DNA of 50,161 nt. Source: an uncultured Lachnospiraceae bacterium (lineage in GTDB: Bacteria > Bacillota > Clostridia > Lachnospirales > Lachnospiraceae). Below, piece after piece: positions 7,893 through 16,427 of this stretch. A program made the translations under genes and the position numbers. The stretch's first letter is position 1. Each line of letters starts with the position of its first letter. The notes below the pieces were generated by a model. That model was not told the origin of the DNA. It made no database searches and saw only the letters and a program-made list of their open reading frames with translations. The stretch spans positions 1-50,161 of the forward strand of contig CANQSB010000022.1 of the NCBI GenBank assembly GCA_947626435.1, written 5' to 3'.

Positions 7893-9665
7893 CTAAAACT
7901 GGCTTTGGTACAGGTTTGCGTAGAAGCCGTTTTCTTTTGAGATGAGTTCGTCGTGGCTGCCCTGTTCTATGATGTTGCCGTCTTTCATGACGAGGATTAT
8001 GTCGGCTTCCCTTATGGTGGAAAGTCTGTGGGCCACTATGAAGCTTGTTCTCCCTTTCATCATGGTGTTAAAGGCTTGGGAGATTTTTATTTCGGTGCGC
8101 GTGTCTATTGATGAGGTCGCTTCGTCGAGTATCAGCATGGGAGGAAGGCAGAGCATTACGCGCGTGATGCACAGGAGCTGCTTTTGTCCCTGTGAAAGGC
8201 TGCCGCCGTCTTCTGTGATTACGGTGTCATAGCCCATTGGCAGACGCTTTATGAAGCTGTGGGCGTGCGCGGCGCGAGCGGCGGCTATCACTTCGTCGTC
8301 GGTGGCGTCGGGCTTGCCCATTACTATATTTTCGCGGATTGTGCCTGCGTGCAGCCATGTTTCCTGCAAAACCATGCCGAAGCTGTCGCGGAGGCTCTTG
8401 CGGGTAATGCTTCTTATGTCCGTGCCGTCTATTTTGATGCTGCCGTCATTTACGTCGTAAAAACGCATCAGGAGATTTATGACCGTGGTTTTGCCGCAGC
8501 CTGTAGGTCCTACGATTGCCACGCGCTGCCCTTTTTTCACATTGAGGTTAAAGCTTTGTATAAGCTTCTGCTCGGGGTTGTATGAGAAGCTAACATTGTC
8601 CATATTTACCGCGCCCTGCGTGTCGGTCAGGATAACGGCATCGGGACTGTCGGAGATTTGAGGCTCCTCTTCTATAAATTCAAATACTCTGCCTGCGCAC
8701 GCAAGCGCGGTCTGGAGCTCGGTGATTACTCCGGATATTTCGTTGAATGGCTTCGTATACTGGTTGGCGTAGCTCAAAAAGCTTGTGAGCTGTCCTACGC
8801 TTATGCGCCCCGTTATCGCAAAAAACGCGCCCATTACGCCTACTCCCGCATAAACAAGGCTGTTGACAAAGCGCGTACAGGGATTGGTGAGTGATGAAAA
8901 AAATATCGCTTTTACGCTTGCATTTTGGAGCCGTCCGTTGATTTCGTCAAACTGCCCGATTATCTTCTTTTCGCGTCCAAACGCCTTTACTACTTTTTGA
9001 TTGTCTATTATTTCATTGATGAGCGATGTCTGCTCGCCTCTTATCTCAGACTGGAGCTTTGACATGTTGAAGGTTCTTTTGGCGATAAAGCCTGCTATAA
9101 AAAATGACAGTGGTGTCAGTATTACTACGACTATTGTAGTGGAAACATTGATTGAAAGCATAAACAGCAAGGTGCCGACTATAGTGGCTACTCCTGTAAA
9201 TAGCTGTGTAAAGCCCATGAGCAGACCGTCGGAGAACTGGTCCACGTCCGCTATTATGCGGCTTACTATATCTCCATGCGAATGGCTGTCAATGTATTTC
9301 AGCGGAAGGATTTCGAGCTTCTCAAATGCTTCCTGGCGCACGTCACGCACGACCTGATATGCGATTTTGTTGTTGCTGGTATTCATGAGCCACTGGACAA
9401 TCGCCGTTATAAGGATTACTATCGCCATTGTTTTAAGGATTGCAAATAATTCCGTAAAGTTGACTTTGCCCGCGCCAACTATGCAGTCTACCGCCCTGCC
9501 CGTCAGTATAGGAATATATAAAGTCAGCACTACGGAAGCCGCTGCCATTAAAATCGAAAACAACAGGTAAAATTTGTATTTCCCTATATGAAATAATACG
9601 GTTTTTATTATGTTTTTATTCATGCCTGTGCCTTGATTAATATTTTTTATTCCCGTTTTCTGCAT
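7893..9665 (-). CDS. Heterodimeric ABC exporter subunit with intact catalytic site (TM288/BmrD-like)
   Basis: This 590-residue ABC exporter half-transporter has six membrane helices (about residues 30-310) and a nucleotide-binding domain. Walker A GPTGCGKTT is at about 386-394, the Q-loop at VLQETW, Walker B LILDEATSS at about 511-519 with the catalytic Glu, and the switch His in AHRLS at about 546. The ABC signature is LSQGQ (490-494) rather than LSGGQ, as in subunits that contribute the degenerate half-site. The start is the ATG at 9665, with GGAGG 6 nt upstream. A longer reading from 9737 has no ribosome site. It pairs with the gene ending at 9762. The substrate is not evident (drug, lipid or peptide export are all possible). 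Confidence 0.88.
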   Translation of the reverse strand: MQKTGIKNINQGTGMNKNIIKTVLFHIGKYKFYLLFSILMAAASVVLTLYIPILTGRAVDCIVGAGKVNFTELFAILKTMAIVILITAIVQWLMNTSNNKIAYQVVRDVRQEAFEKLEILPLKYIDSHSHGDIVSRIIADVDQFSDGLLMGFTQLFTGVATIVGTLLFMLSINVSTTIVVVILTPLSFFIAGFIAKRTFNMSKLQSEIRGEQTSLINEIIDNQKVVKAFGREKKIIGQFDEINGRLQNASVKAIFFSSLTNPCTRFVNSLVYAGVGVMGAFFAITGRISVGQLTSFLSYANQYTKPFNEISGVITELQTALACAGRVFEFIEEEPQISDSPDAVILTDTQGAVNMDNVSFSYNPEQKLIQSFNLNVKKGQRVAIVGPTGCGKTTVINLLMRFYDVNDGSIKIDGTDIRSITRKSLRDSFGMVLQETWLHAGTIRENIVMGKPDATDDEVIAAARAAHAHSFIKRLPMGYDTVITEDGGSLSQGQKQLLCITRVMLCLPPMLILDEATSSIDTRTEIKISQAFNTMMKGRTSFIVAHRLSTIREADIILVMKDGNIIEQGSHDELISKENGFYANLYQSQF

Positions 9666-9761
9666 TATTTCCCTCCATGATTCCGCTTGGCGAAACCTCA
9701 AATCATTATGAGAAATGCCGTCATTGGAATTTTTCATTGTACCGTTTAGAAATTCAATGTC

Positions 9762-11522
9762 TTACTGTCGGTTTTGTCCGGGCTTTGCGTCCTTGTATTG
9801 AGAATAATAAATTTCCTGATATATCTCATTATCTGCCAACAGCTCATCGTGCGTGCCGATTCCTGCAACATGTCCGTCGTCCATCACTACTATTTTGTCG
9901 GCATGCTGTATTGATGATGTACGCTGTGATACGATTATTATTGTCAGGTCGTCGCGCATTTGGCGAAGCGCCGCCCTTAACCTTGCATCCGTGGCGCAGT
10001 CCAATGCCGAAGCGCTGTCGTCAAGTATCAGTATGTCGGGGTTGCGCACTATCGCGCGCGCTATCGTGAGGCGCTGGCGCTGACCGCCTGAAAGGTTTTT
10101 GCCGCCCTGCGTTATCATAAAATCAAGCCTGCCTTCTTTTTCGTCCACAAATTCCTTTGACTGCGAGATGTCGAGGGCATTTTCAATATCGTCCGGCGAG
10201 GCGTTTTCATTGCCCCATAGGAGATTTTCCTTTATCGTGCCTTTAAACAACACTGCCTTTTGGGGGACTACGCCAATCTTTTGTCTTAGCGCATGCGTGT
10301 CGTATTCTTTTATATTTTTGCCATTTATAAGGACGCTGCCTGATGTCGCGTCGTAAAAGCGCGGAATGAGGTTTACAAGCGATGTTTTGCCTGAGCCTGT
10401 GCCACCTATTATTCCTACTGTTTCGCCTTTTTTTATTGAAAAGTCTATGTCCGTGAGCGATTCCTCACTGCTTTGGCTGTAGGCAAGTCCTGTGTGTTCA
10501 AATTTTATTATGTCGGTTTCGGGCTGATTTGTGACATTTGTGTCATTTTTTAGAGGCTTTTGAGTGCCGTCTGACATGCTTGGTGTTATTGCAAATACTC
10601 CCTCGACGCGTTTTGCGCAGGCAAGCGCCTTGGTGAGCTGTATTATGAGGTTTGCAAGCTTGACGAGCTCCACCAATATCTGCGACATATAGTTTACGAG
10701 GGCGACTACTTCCCCCTGTGTGATTATGCCGCCGTCAACTCTTATGGCTCCTGTCTGAAGGAGTACGACAAGGGCTATGTTTACGATTATATATGTCACC
10801 GGGTTCATTGCCGCAGATATTTTTCCCACAAATACCTGTAAATCCAACAGGGTTTGATTTTCCTCCGTAAACGAGGCTATTTCCTTGTCCTCATTGCAGA
10901 AGGCGCGGATTACGCGGACTCCCGAGAGGTTTTCGCGTGTCCTGCCGAGTATCCTGTCGAGCGCGGACTGTACCTTTTTGTAGAGGGGTATGCTTGCTAT
11001 CATGATGCCGAACACGACTATGGCAAGGAGCGGTATTGTTACTGCGAATATCAGGGCGGCTTTTGTGTCTACTGTGAATGCCATTATCATCGCGCCGAAG
11101 ACTATGAAGGGTGAGCGCAAAAGCAGGCGGAGCGTGAGGTTTACGCCGTTTTGGAGCTGGTTGACGTCGCTTGTCATGCGCGTGATGAGCGTGTTGGTGC
11201 CGATTGTGTCAAGCTCGGTGTAGGACAGCTCCTGTATGTGTGAAAATAGTGCGTTCCTGAGCTTTGTTGCAAAGCCGACTGCAGCTTTGGCACTGAAATA
11301 CTGCGCTGTGACGGAGCTAATAAGCCCTACTGCTGCCAAAAGAAGTAAAATCGCGCCCATTTTGAAAATATATGGGGGGGCGCTGTTTGCTATGCCTTTG
11401 TCGATTATTGCTGCCATTACGAGGGGCACCATAAGCTCGAAAGATGCCTCAAGCATTTTGAATAACGGCGCGAGTACGCTTTCTTTTTTATAGTCTTTTA
11501 TATATTTGAGCAAGCTTTTCAT
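9762..11522 (-). CDS. Heterodimeric ABC exporter subunit with degenerate catalytic site (TM287/BmrC-like)
   Basis: This 586-residue ABC half-exporter has six membrane helices and then an NBD. Walker A is GGTGSGKTS (about 373-381), the signature LSGGQ (about 477-481), Walker B LILDDSAS (about 498-505) and the switch loop SQRTSS. Two catalytic positions are changed: the Walker B Glu is Asp (about 502) and the switch His is Gln (about 533). This is the known pattern of the non-hydrolysing half in TM287/288 and BmrCD-type heterodimers. The start at 11522 (MKSLLKYIKDYKK) is preferred to the in-frame ATG at 11561, because GAGAGG lies 11 nt before it. It is first in an exporter-exporter-mraY operon, with a promoter at 11680-11708. 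Confidence 0.88.
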   Translation of the reverse strand: MKSLLKYIKDYKKESVLAPLFKMLEASFELMVPLVMAAIIDKGIANSAPPYIFKMGAILLLLAAVGLISSVTAQYFSAKAAVGFATKLRNALFSHIQELSYTELDTIGTNTLITRMTSDVNQLQNGVNLTLRLLLRSPFIVFGAMIMAFTVDTKAALIFAVTIPLLAIVVFGIMIASIPLYKKVQSALDRILGRTRENLSGVRVIRAFCNEDKEIASFTEENQTLLDLQVFVGKISAAMNPVTYIIVNIALVVLLQTGAIRVDGGIITQGEVVALVNYMSQILVELVKLANLIIQLTKALACAKRVEGVFAITPSMSDGTQKPLKNDTNVTNQPETDIIKFEHTGLAYSQSSEESLTDIDFSIKKGETVGIIGGTGSGKTSLVNLIPRFYDATSGSVLINGKNIKEYDTHALRQKIGVVPQKAVLFKGTIKENLLWGNENASPDDIENALDISQSKEFVDEKEGRLDFMITQGGKNLSGGQRQRLTIARAIVRNPDILILDDSASALDCATDARLRAALRQMRDDLTIIIVSQRTSSIQHADKIVVMDDGHVAGIGTHDELLADNEIYQEIYYSQYKDAKPGQNRQ

Positions 11523-11679
11523 TTTGGTGGGAGTCCTCTCTTTGTTTTTAGGGAGATTCATATGTCTGTGCTGAATCTTTGAGGTAGTGCTTACAGCGGT
11601 GTAGCGTGTTTTCTATTTTATATTTTTGACAGAATATGATTTTTTAATTTCGCTTTTCCATTAAATTCCTTCGTACTTT

Positions 11680-11708
11680 AATATATCATTATTACTGCGG
11701 CATTGCAA
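11680..11708 (-). promoter_or_regulatory. sigma-A promoter for the ABC exporter-mraY operon
   Basis: On the minus strand, -35 TTGCAA (11708-11703), a 17-nt spacer and -10 TATATT (11685-11680). The predicted leader is about 150 nt, in the 241-bp region shared with the divergent AAA-ATPase gene. Nothing else is recognised in that region. Confidence 0.55.
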
Positions 11709-11802
11709 GAAGGTTGAGGATAAAGAAATGCAAATAGTAATGACAATAAGCCGTAGGATGTGTTAAACTAGGTGTATAAATGATATTTGTGGAGGTACCT
11801 TT

Positions 11803-13497
11803 ATGGCAAGGACTGTCGGAATCGGTATTCAGGATTTTGAGACGATTATCAAGAGCAACTGCTTTTATATTGATAAGACTGCTTTTATAAAGGAATGGTG
11901 GGAGGGCTGCGACAACGTTACACTTATCACGCGCCCGAGGCGTTTTGGCAAGACGCTTACTATAAGTATGCTTGAAAAGTTTTTTTCCATAAAATATGTG
12001 GGACGGGGCGATTTGTTTGAGGGGCTTTCCATATGGAATGAACAAAAATACCGCGAGCTACAGGGCGCTTATCCTGTTATCAGCCTGAGTTTTGCCAATG
12101 TCAAGGAGGTTTCATATCCAAATACAGTTTACCGTATATGCGAACTGCTAAAAAAGCTTTTCGAGCAAAATCGGTTTCTTCTTGACTGCCCACTTTTGTC
12201 AAGGCAGGAAAAGGAATACTACGAAAGAATGACGGGAGAAATGACGGAGCTTGACGCACCTACGGCAATCAACCAGTTGTGTGATTTTTTGCACAGATAT
12301 TATGGAAAAAATGTTATAATCCTGCTTGACGAGTATGATACGCCTATGCAGGAGGCATATGTCGGCGGATTTTGGAATGAGCTTGTCGCTTTTACCAGAA
12401 GTTTGTTCAACTCCACCTTTAAAACCAATCAATGGCTTGAGCGCGGCATTATGACCGGCATAACCAGAGTTAGTAAGGAGTCAGTATTTTCGGATTTGAA
12501 CAATCTAAAGGTTGTAACCACTACCTCAAATGAATACGCTGGCGCATTTGGGTTTACGGAAGGCGAAGTATTTGCGGCAATGGATGAATATGGGCTTGAT
12601 AAGAAGGAAAATGTCAAATTTTGGTATGACGGTTTTACCTTTGGGAATACGCACGATATATATAATCCTTGGTCAATAATAAATTATCTGGATACCCAAA
12701 AATTTAACACCTACTGGGCAAATACCAGCTCAAACAGTCTTGTTTCAAAGCTGCTACAGAGCGCCGAGGCTGAAATCAAAGAGGAGTTTAATGGGCTGCT
12801 GTTGGGTAAGTCTGTGGTGAGTGAGATTGATGAGCAGATTGTATATAACCAGCTTGACAGTACAAGGGACAGCATTTGGAGCTTCCTGCTTGCAAGCGGG
12901 TATCTGAAAATATTGAATGTGGAGGACTTTGAGGAAATCGGCTTTGAGGAATGGAAGCAACCGCGCTATGAGCTGGCGCTCACAAACTTTGAAGTGCGCT
13001 GTATGTTTGAAAATATGATTAAAAACTGGTTTGCTCCTGCGGCATCCTCGTACAGCCGCTTTATAAAGGCAATGTTTGTTGGAGACATTGAAGCCATGAA
13101 TGAATACATGGGCAGAATGACGCGGGCGGTGTTCAGCTTTTTTGATGTGCCGAAAAGTGATTCGCCTGAACCCGAGCGTTTTTATCATGGCTTTGTGCTT
13201 GGTCTTCTGGTGGAGCTGCGGGAAAAATACAAGGTCACATCAAACCGCGAAAGCGGCTTTGGGCGGTATGATATCATGCTTGAGCCAAAAAATTCATCTG
13301 ATATCGCTGTAATCATTGAGTTTAAGATATATAATGCAAGACGTGATGCCTCACTTGAGGACACTGTTAGGTCGGCATTGCAGCAGATAGCGGATAAGAA
13401 ATATGAGCAGGCGCTCCTTGAAAGCGGTATTTCTGCTGAAAATATACGCAAGTATGGGTTTGCGTTTTGTGGTAAGGAAGTGTTGATTGGAGTATGA
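11803..13497 (+). CDS. AAA-ATPase-like / PD-(D/E)XK nuclease-like protein (PF09820 + PF08011), paralog 1
   Basis: This 564-residue two-domain protein belongs to a family hugely expanded in gut Clostridia and Bacteroidetes, with no proved function. The N-terminal AAA-like domain has a P-loop RPRRFGKT (44-51) and Walker B VIILLDEYD (about 171-179), followed by ITRVSKESVFSDLNN as a sensor-like block. The C-terminal domain carries a PD-(D/E)XK arrangement: GRYDIML at about 487-493 and IIEFK at about 504-508. GGAGG is 9 nt before the ATG. A paralog of the same layout lies at 31441-33147 on the other strand. Mobile-element, defence or toxin roles have been suggested for relatives. None is shown here. 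Confidence 0.85.
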   Translation: MARTVGIGIQDFETIIKSNCFYIDKTAFIKEWWEGCDNVTLITRPRRFGKTLTISMLEKFFSIKYVGRGDLFEGLSIWNEQKYRELQGAYPVISLSFANVKEVSYPNTVYRICELLKKLFEQNRFLLDCPLLSRQEKEYYERMTGEMTELDAPTAINQLCDFLHRYYGKNVIILLDEYDTPMQEAYVGGFWNELVAFTRSLFNSTFKTNQWLERGIMTGITRVSKESVFSDLNNLKVVTTTSNEYAGAFGFTEGEVFAAMDEYGLDKKENVKFWYDGFTFGNTHDIYNPWSIINYLDTQKFNTYWANTSSNSLVSKLLQSAEAEIKEEFNGLLLGKSVVSEIDEQIVYNQLDSTRDSIWSFLLASGYLKILNVEDFEEIGFEEWKQPRYELALTNFEVRCMFENMIKNWFAPAASSYSRFIKAMFVGDIEAMNEYMGRMTRAVFSFFDVPKSDSPEPERFYHGFVLGLLVELREKYKVTSNRESGFGRYDIMLEPKNSSDIAVIIEFKIYNARRDASLEDTVRSALQQIADKKYEQALLESGISAENIRKYGFAFCGKEVLIGV

Positions 13498-13501
13498 AAT
13501 G

Positions 13502-13519
13502 CTAAAAAGGCTGCCGCAT
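13502..13519. repeat. 18-bp direct repeat, left copy
   Basis: CTAAAAAGGCTGCCGCAT at 13502-13519 is repeated without mismatch at 14354-14371. The pair brackets the RelE/Phd-type toxin-antitoxin module. The left copy begins 5 nt after the AAA-ATPase stop codon. Confidence 0.8.
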
Positions 13520-13534
13520 GAATGTGACAACCTG

Positions 13535-13561
13535 AAGGAATCTGTCAAAAACAGATTCCTT
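13535..13561. terminator. Hairpin terminator between AAA-ATPase and toxin genes
   Basis: A perfect 11-bp stem, AAGGAATCTGT (13535-13545) with ACAGATTCCTT (13551-13561), and a 5-nt loop. It lies between convergent genes. The plus-strand tail is A/T-rich (ATATTTAT). Confidence 0.65.
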
Positions 13562-13568
13562 ATATTTA

Positions 13569-13901
13569 TCATATAATAGAAAAACCCTGTCGAAGAATGG
13601 AAGTCCAGTTACATTTTTGATAGAAAAAACGTACTACAATTACTGTCTGTTTATCCTCATCAACTGTGTAAAAAGCAAGATAATTACTTACCGTTATAAA
13701 ACGAATTCCCCAACCAGCTAAAACAGGATCATCCACGAGATGAAACCTTTGCGGCATGTCAGACAGGGAATTGATTTGCTCAGTTACGGCATCCAACAGA
13801 TTATTTGCGGCACTGGGATTTTTGAGGGTAAATTCTATATAATCTGCGGCGTGTATAATGTCGCGTTCTGCCATGAAAGTGATATGAATTTGGCAGCTCA
13901 T
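13569..13901 (-). CDS. RelE/ParE-family toxin
   Basis: This 110-residue protein of the RelE/ParE superfamily would be the toxin half of a type II module. Relatives are either ribosome-dependent mRNA interferases or gyrase poisons. The sequence shows the family fold order: an alpha pair with AERDIIHAADYIEF and AANNLLDAVTEQINSLSDMPQRF, then beta strands with GIRFITVSNYLAFYTVDE and VIVVRFFYQK. It overlaps the antitoxin by 4 nt, which is typical of such operons. RelE and ParE types cannot be told apart from motif reading alone. Confidence 0.85.
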   Translation of the reverse strand: MSCQIHITFMAERDIIHAADYIEFTLKNPSAANNLLDAVTEQINSLSDMPQRFHLVDDPVLAGWGIRFITVSNYLAFYTVDEDKQTVIVVRFFYQKCNWTSILRQGFSII

Positions 13902-14161
13902 TTTTGGCGATGGCTCCTAATGTCTGCCATGGCTTCAGAAAATGGTCTGGTATTGCCTGATGCAATATCATCTAGTCCTTCTTTAAGCTGGCTGTATAAA
14001 TCAAATCGACCGATTAATTCTTCATAGGCTTCAATACTCATAACAGCAAGGTCGCCTTTTCCATTCTTCGTAATAAAAACCGGTTCAGGATAATTGTGGC
14101 AGAATGTAGATATTTCATTGTAATTATTCCTTAAATCAGCGCTTGATCTAATCGCTGGCAT
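13898..14161 (-). CDS. Phd/YefM-family antitoxin
   Basis: This 87-residue DNA-binding antitoxin of the Phd/YefM type autoregulates the operon and neutralises the toxin. IRSSADLRNNYNEISTFC is the N-terminal Phd-like segment, and PVFITKNGKGDLAVMSIEAYE is the characteristic second block. The C-terminal part would wrap the toxin. The start is the ATG at 14161, with GGAGG 7 nt upstream. A longer in-frame reading to 14200 would run into the promoter -10 and is rejected. It is first in the two-gene operon. Confidence 0.88.
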   Translation of the reverse strand: MPAIRSSADLRNNYNEISTFCHNYPEPVFITKNGKGDLAVMSIEAYEELIGRFDLYSQLKEGLDDIASGNTRPFSEAMADIRSHRQK

Positions 14162-14191
14162 AAAACCACCTCCTGCTTGGATAGTAACAAA

Positions 14192-14220
14192 ATTATACAC
14201 AAATTTTAATATGAAGTCAA
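14192..14220 (-). promoter_or_regulatory. sigma-A promoter for the antitoxin-toxin operon
   Basis: On the minus strand, -35 TTGACT (14220-14215), a 17-nt spacer and -10 TATAAT (14197-14192). It lies 31 nt upstream of the antitoxin ATG. Confidence 0.75.
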
Positions 14221-14345
14221 GCTGCTGTTGGTGGAAATAAAATTATCTTATAAACAGGTAATTAATAGTATAATAGCCTTGCAGCTGCTCTGTCTTGACA
14301 TGATGAAGAAGAGAGGCTTTAAGGGTGATTTTTTTGATTAAAAAT

Positions 14346-14522
14346 TTAATTGACTAAAAAGGCTGCCGCATCTATCACAAAAACGACGTCCGCTTTTCTG
14401 TCAACATACAGGTCTGCTGCATCCGCCTCTATAACGCTTGACGGAAAAACCGTTAACACAATCATTACCGCTGCAATAAGCATTGCAATATTTTTAAATA
14501 CTGAATTGATATACTTCCGTAT
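14346..14522 (-). pseudogene. Truncated VWA-domain secreted protein (N-terminal remnant)
   Basis: On the minus strand an open frame of 58 codons reads as a signal peptide (RKYINSVFKNIAMLIAAVMI) followed by LYVDRKADVVFVIDA. That is the start of a von Willebrand A domain, where VFVIDxSGSM (the MIDAS loop) would be expected next. It breaks off after IDA and ends a few codons later. The expected start codon is ATA (14522-14520), 7 nt after AAAGGAG, so the original ATG seems mutated. The break falls inside the 18-bp direct repeat (14354-14371), which suggests a recombination event removed the rest. Confidence 0.6.
14354..14371. repeat. 18-bp direct repeat, right copy
   Basis: Identical to 13502-13519 (CTAAAAAGGCTGCCGCAT). 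Here it forms the last codons and break point of the VWA-protein remnant. Confidence 0.8.
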
Positions 14523-14557
14523 GGCAATTCTCCTTTTCGATGCTCATTCCACTATGA

Positions 14558-14587
14558 CAAAAGAGCGGCAGATGAAACTGCCGCCCT
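14558..14587 (-). terminator. Flagellin terminator
   Basis: On the minus strand GGGCGGCAG pairs with CTGCCGCTC across a TTTCAT loop and is followed by TTTTG. It begins 17 nt after the flagellin stop codon. Confidence 0.75.
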
Positions 14588-14603
14588 ATAACTGCAAACC
14601 TGA

Positions 14604-16178
14604 TTAGCCGAGTAATGAAAGTACACCCTGATTTGACTGGTTAGCCTGTGCAAGCATTGACTGACCTGCCTGTGAAAGGATGTTGTTGTTAGAGTATCTA
14701 ACCATTTCATCAGCCATGTCTGTGTCACGGATTGCTGACTCTGCAGATGTCGTGTTCTCTACAATGTTATCCAAGTTCTTGATTGTATGCTCAAGTCTGT
14801 TCTGGACTGCACCGAGAGCTGAACGCTGCGTAGATACTTTCTGTAATGCCTCTGCAATAACATCAATAGCGTCTGTAGCCTTAGCGCCTGAATCGTCTAC
14901 CATTCCTGCCTCTGAGCTCTTAAGCACGTTAATGCCGAGGCTTGTTGCTGACATAGACTGGATTCTTGTCGTAATCTTGTTTGTAGCTGTAGAGTCTGCG
15001 CCTACATGAAGGCTGAATGTCAAATCGTCTGCAACCATTGAACTTGACTTATTGACATATTTACTTATCGTCGTACTATTAACTGCTATTGCTTTATTAC
15101 CTTGATTGTCATCATAGAGACCGCCCTTGTATATGCCAAACTCGTTGAAATACTCTCTAAGCTTAACGCCTGATACCTTATTGCCTTCTGCGTCATAAAG
15201 CTGGTACTCTGATATATCAGTTTCTACCTTTAACTTATTTACCTTATCACCTGTCATCTCGTCAAGAAGCACATAGCCATCCTTCATTTCCTGATATTTT
15301 GTCTTCCCACTATTTGCTTTATCAACTTCAACGTTCTGCAAGTATTTAGACAAATCCTTACCTTTAGCAATCTTAATTACTTGATTGTTTTCTTTGTCCC
15401 AAATATAAGTATCACCATTTCTTGTAATATTTCCATTATCAGCATCTATAGTTAACTGCTGATTATTTATTGATGTTGTTGCAGTTGTAAACGCTGTGTA
15501 TTTAGTCGTATCTATTCCTGCTTCCTTAGCGCCATTTACCCCCGATGCTAAATACTTGGTAACGTCCTCACCCTTACTTATAGAGTTTGATACAGCCTTT
15601 CCTTCATTGCTTACACTTTTGATAGTTGATGATGTAATTATAAGAGCTTTTGTGTCATTATAGTTAAACTTAGATTTAACTGTTTTCTGATTGCTTCCAA
15701 GGTTCTTTGTGTATGTAACTGTGTAGCTCTCTGTATATACAGTCTTGCCGCTTCCATCCGGCTTACCCTTTAACAGATATGTCTCATTGAACTTACTTGT
15801 CTCTGCTACACGGTCTATCTCTGTTACAAGCTGATCAATCTCGTCCTGAATATACTGGCGGTCTGTAGTAGAGTTTGTACCATTTGCTGACTGTACTGCA
15901 AGCTCATTCATTCTCTGAAGCATATCGTGTACTTCCTGTAGAGCGCCTTCTGCTGTCTGTACAGATGAGATACCGTCCTCAGCGTTTGCAGAAGCTTGAG
16001 TAAGTCCTCTAATTTGTTTTCTCATTTTTTCAGATATAGCCAAACCTGCTGCATTATCAGCCGCGCGGTTGATCTTGTAGCCTGAAGAAAGCTTCTCTGT
16101 AGAGTTTGATAATGTTCCCTGTGTGATGCCTAAAAGCCTGTTAGAGTTCATTGCCTGTAAATTGTGCTGTATTACCAT
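14604..16178 (-). CDS. fliC: Flagellin
   Basis: This 524-residue filament protein is exported by the flagellar type III apparatus and polymerised outside the cell. The N-terminal D0/D1 segment (MVIQHNLQAMNSNRLLG through about residue 140) and the C-terminal segment (about 420-524, ending ANQSNQGVLSLLG) are classical. The middle (about 145-400) is a variable, surface-exposed insert. Residues 87-100 (LQRMNELAVQSANG) match the D1 motif known as the TLR5 recognition site in other flagellins. AAGGAGG is 7 nt before the ATG. The gene follows csrA on the same strand with a 249-nt gap. Upstream of csrA lies the recombinase segment with an outward-facing sigma-28 promoter, so expression is probably orientation-dependent. 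Confidence 0.97.
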   Translation of the reverse strand: MVIQHNLQAMNSNRLLGITQGTLSNSTEKLSSGYKINRAADNAAGLAISEKMRKQIRGLTQASANAEDGISSVQTAEGALQEVHDMLQRMNELAVQSANGTNSTTDRQYIQDEIDQLVTEIDRVAETSKFNETYLLKGKPDGSGKTVYTESYTVTYTKNLGSNQKTVKSKFNYNDTKALIITSSTIKSVSNEGKAVSNSISKGEDVTKYLASGVNGAKEAGIDTTKYTAFTTATTSINNQQLTIDADNGNITRNGDTYIWDKENNQVIKIAKGKDLSKYLQNVEVDKANSGKTKYQEMKDGYVLLDEMTGDKVNKLKVETDISEYQLYDAEGNKVSGVKLREYFNEFGIYKGGLYDDNQGNKAIAVNSTTISKYVNKSSSMVADDLTFSLHVGADSTATNKITTRIQSMSATSLGINVLKSSEAGMVDDSGAKATDAIDVIAEALQKVSTQRSALGAVQNRLEHTIKNLDNIVENTTSAESAIRDTDMADEMVRYSNNNILSQAGQSMLAQANQSNQGVLSLLG

Positions 16179-16427
16179 AATCTTACCTCCTTGTTTTGCC
16201 TTATGCGCCTGATTTTATTTACATTTGCATTAAACCTGCAAATTTTATATTTGCAAATCATGCATCTGCCTATCTGCGCTTTGGCTGTGCCGTGGAAAAT
16301 TCCGTTTCCCACCGTTTGTTTTTTGTTCCTTATTCAGTTTTTAATTTATAATATCCGAAGCTGCCCATATATCGGCGCGCCTGCTTTTACAGACAGCCGC
16401 GGTTATTAACCTTTTCAAAATTTACAT

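Noticed and set aside
16369-16376. A sigma-28 promoter directly upstream of fliC (GCCGATAT on the minus strand)
   Set aside because: The -10 is excellent, but there is no TAAA 15 nt upstream (the sequence there is TGTC). A TAAA at 9 nt is too close. It remains a weak competing site that TSS mapping should check.
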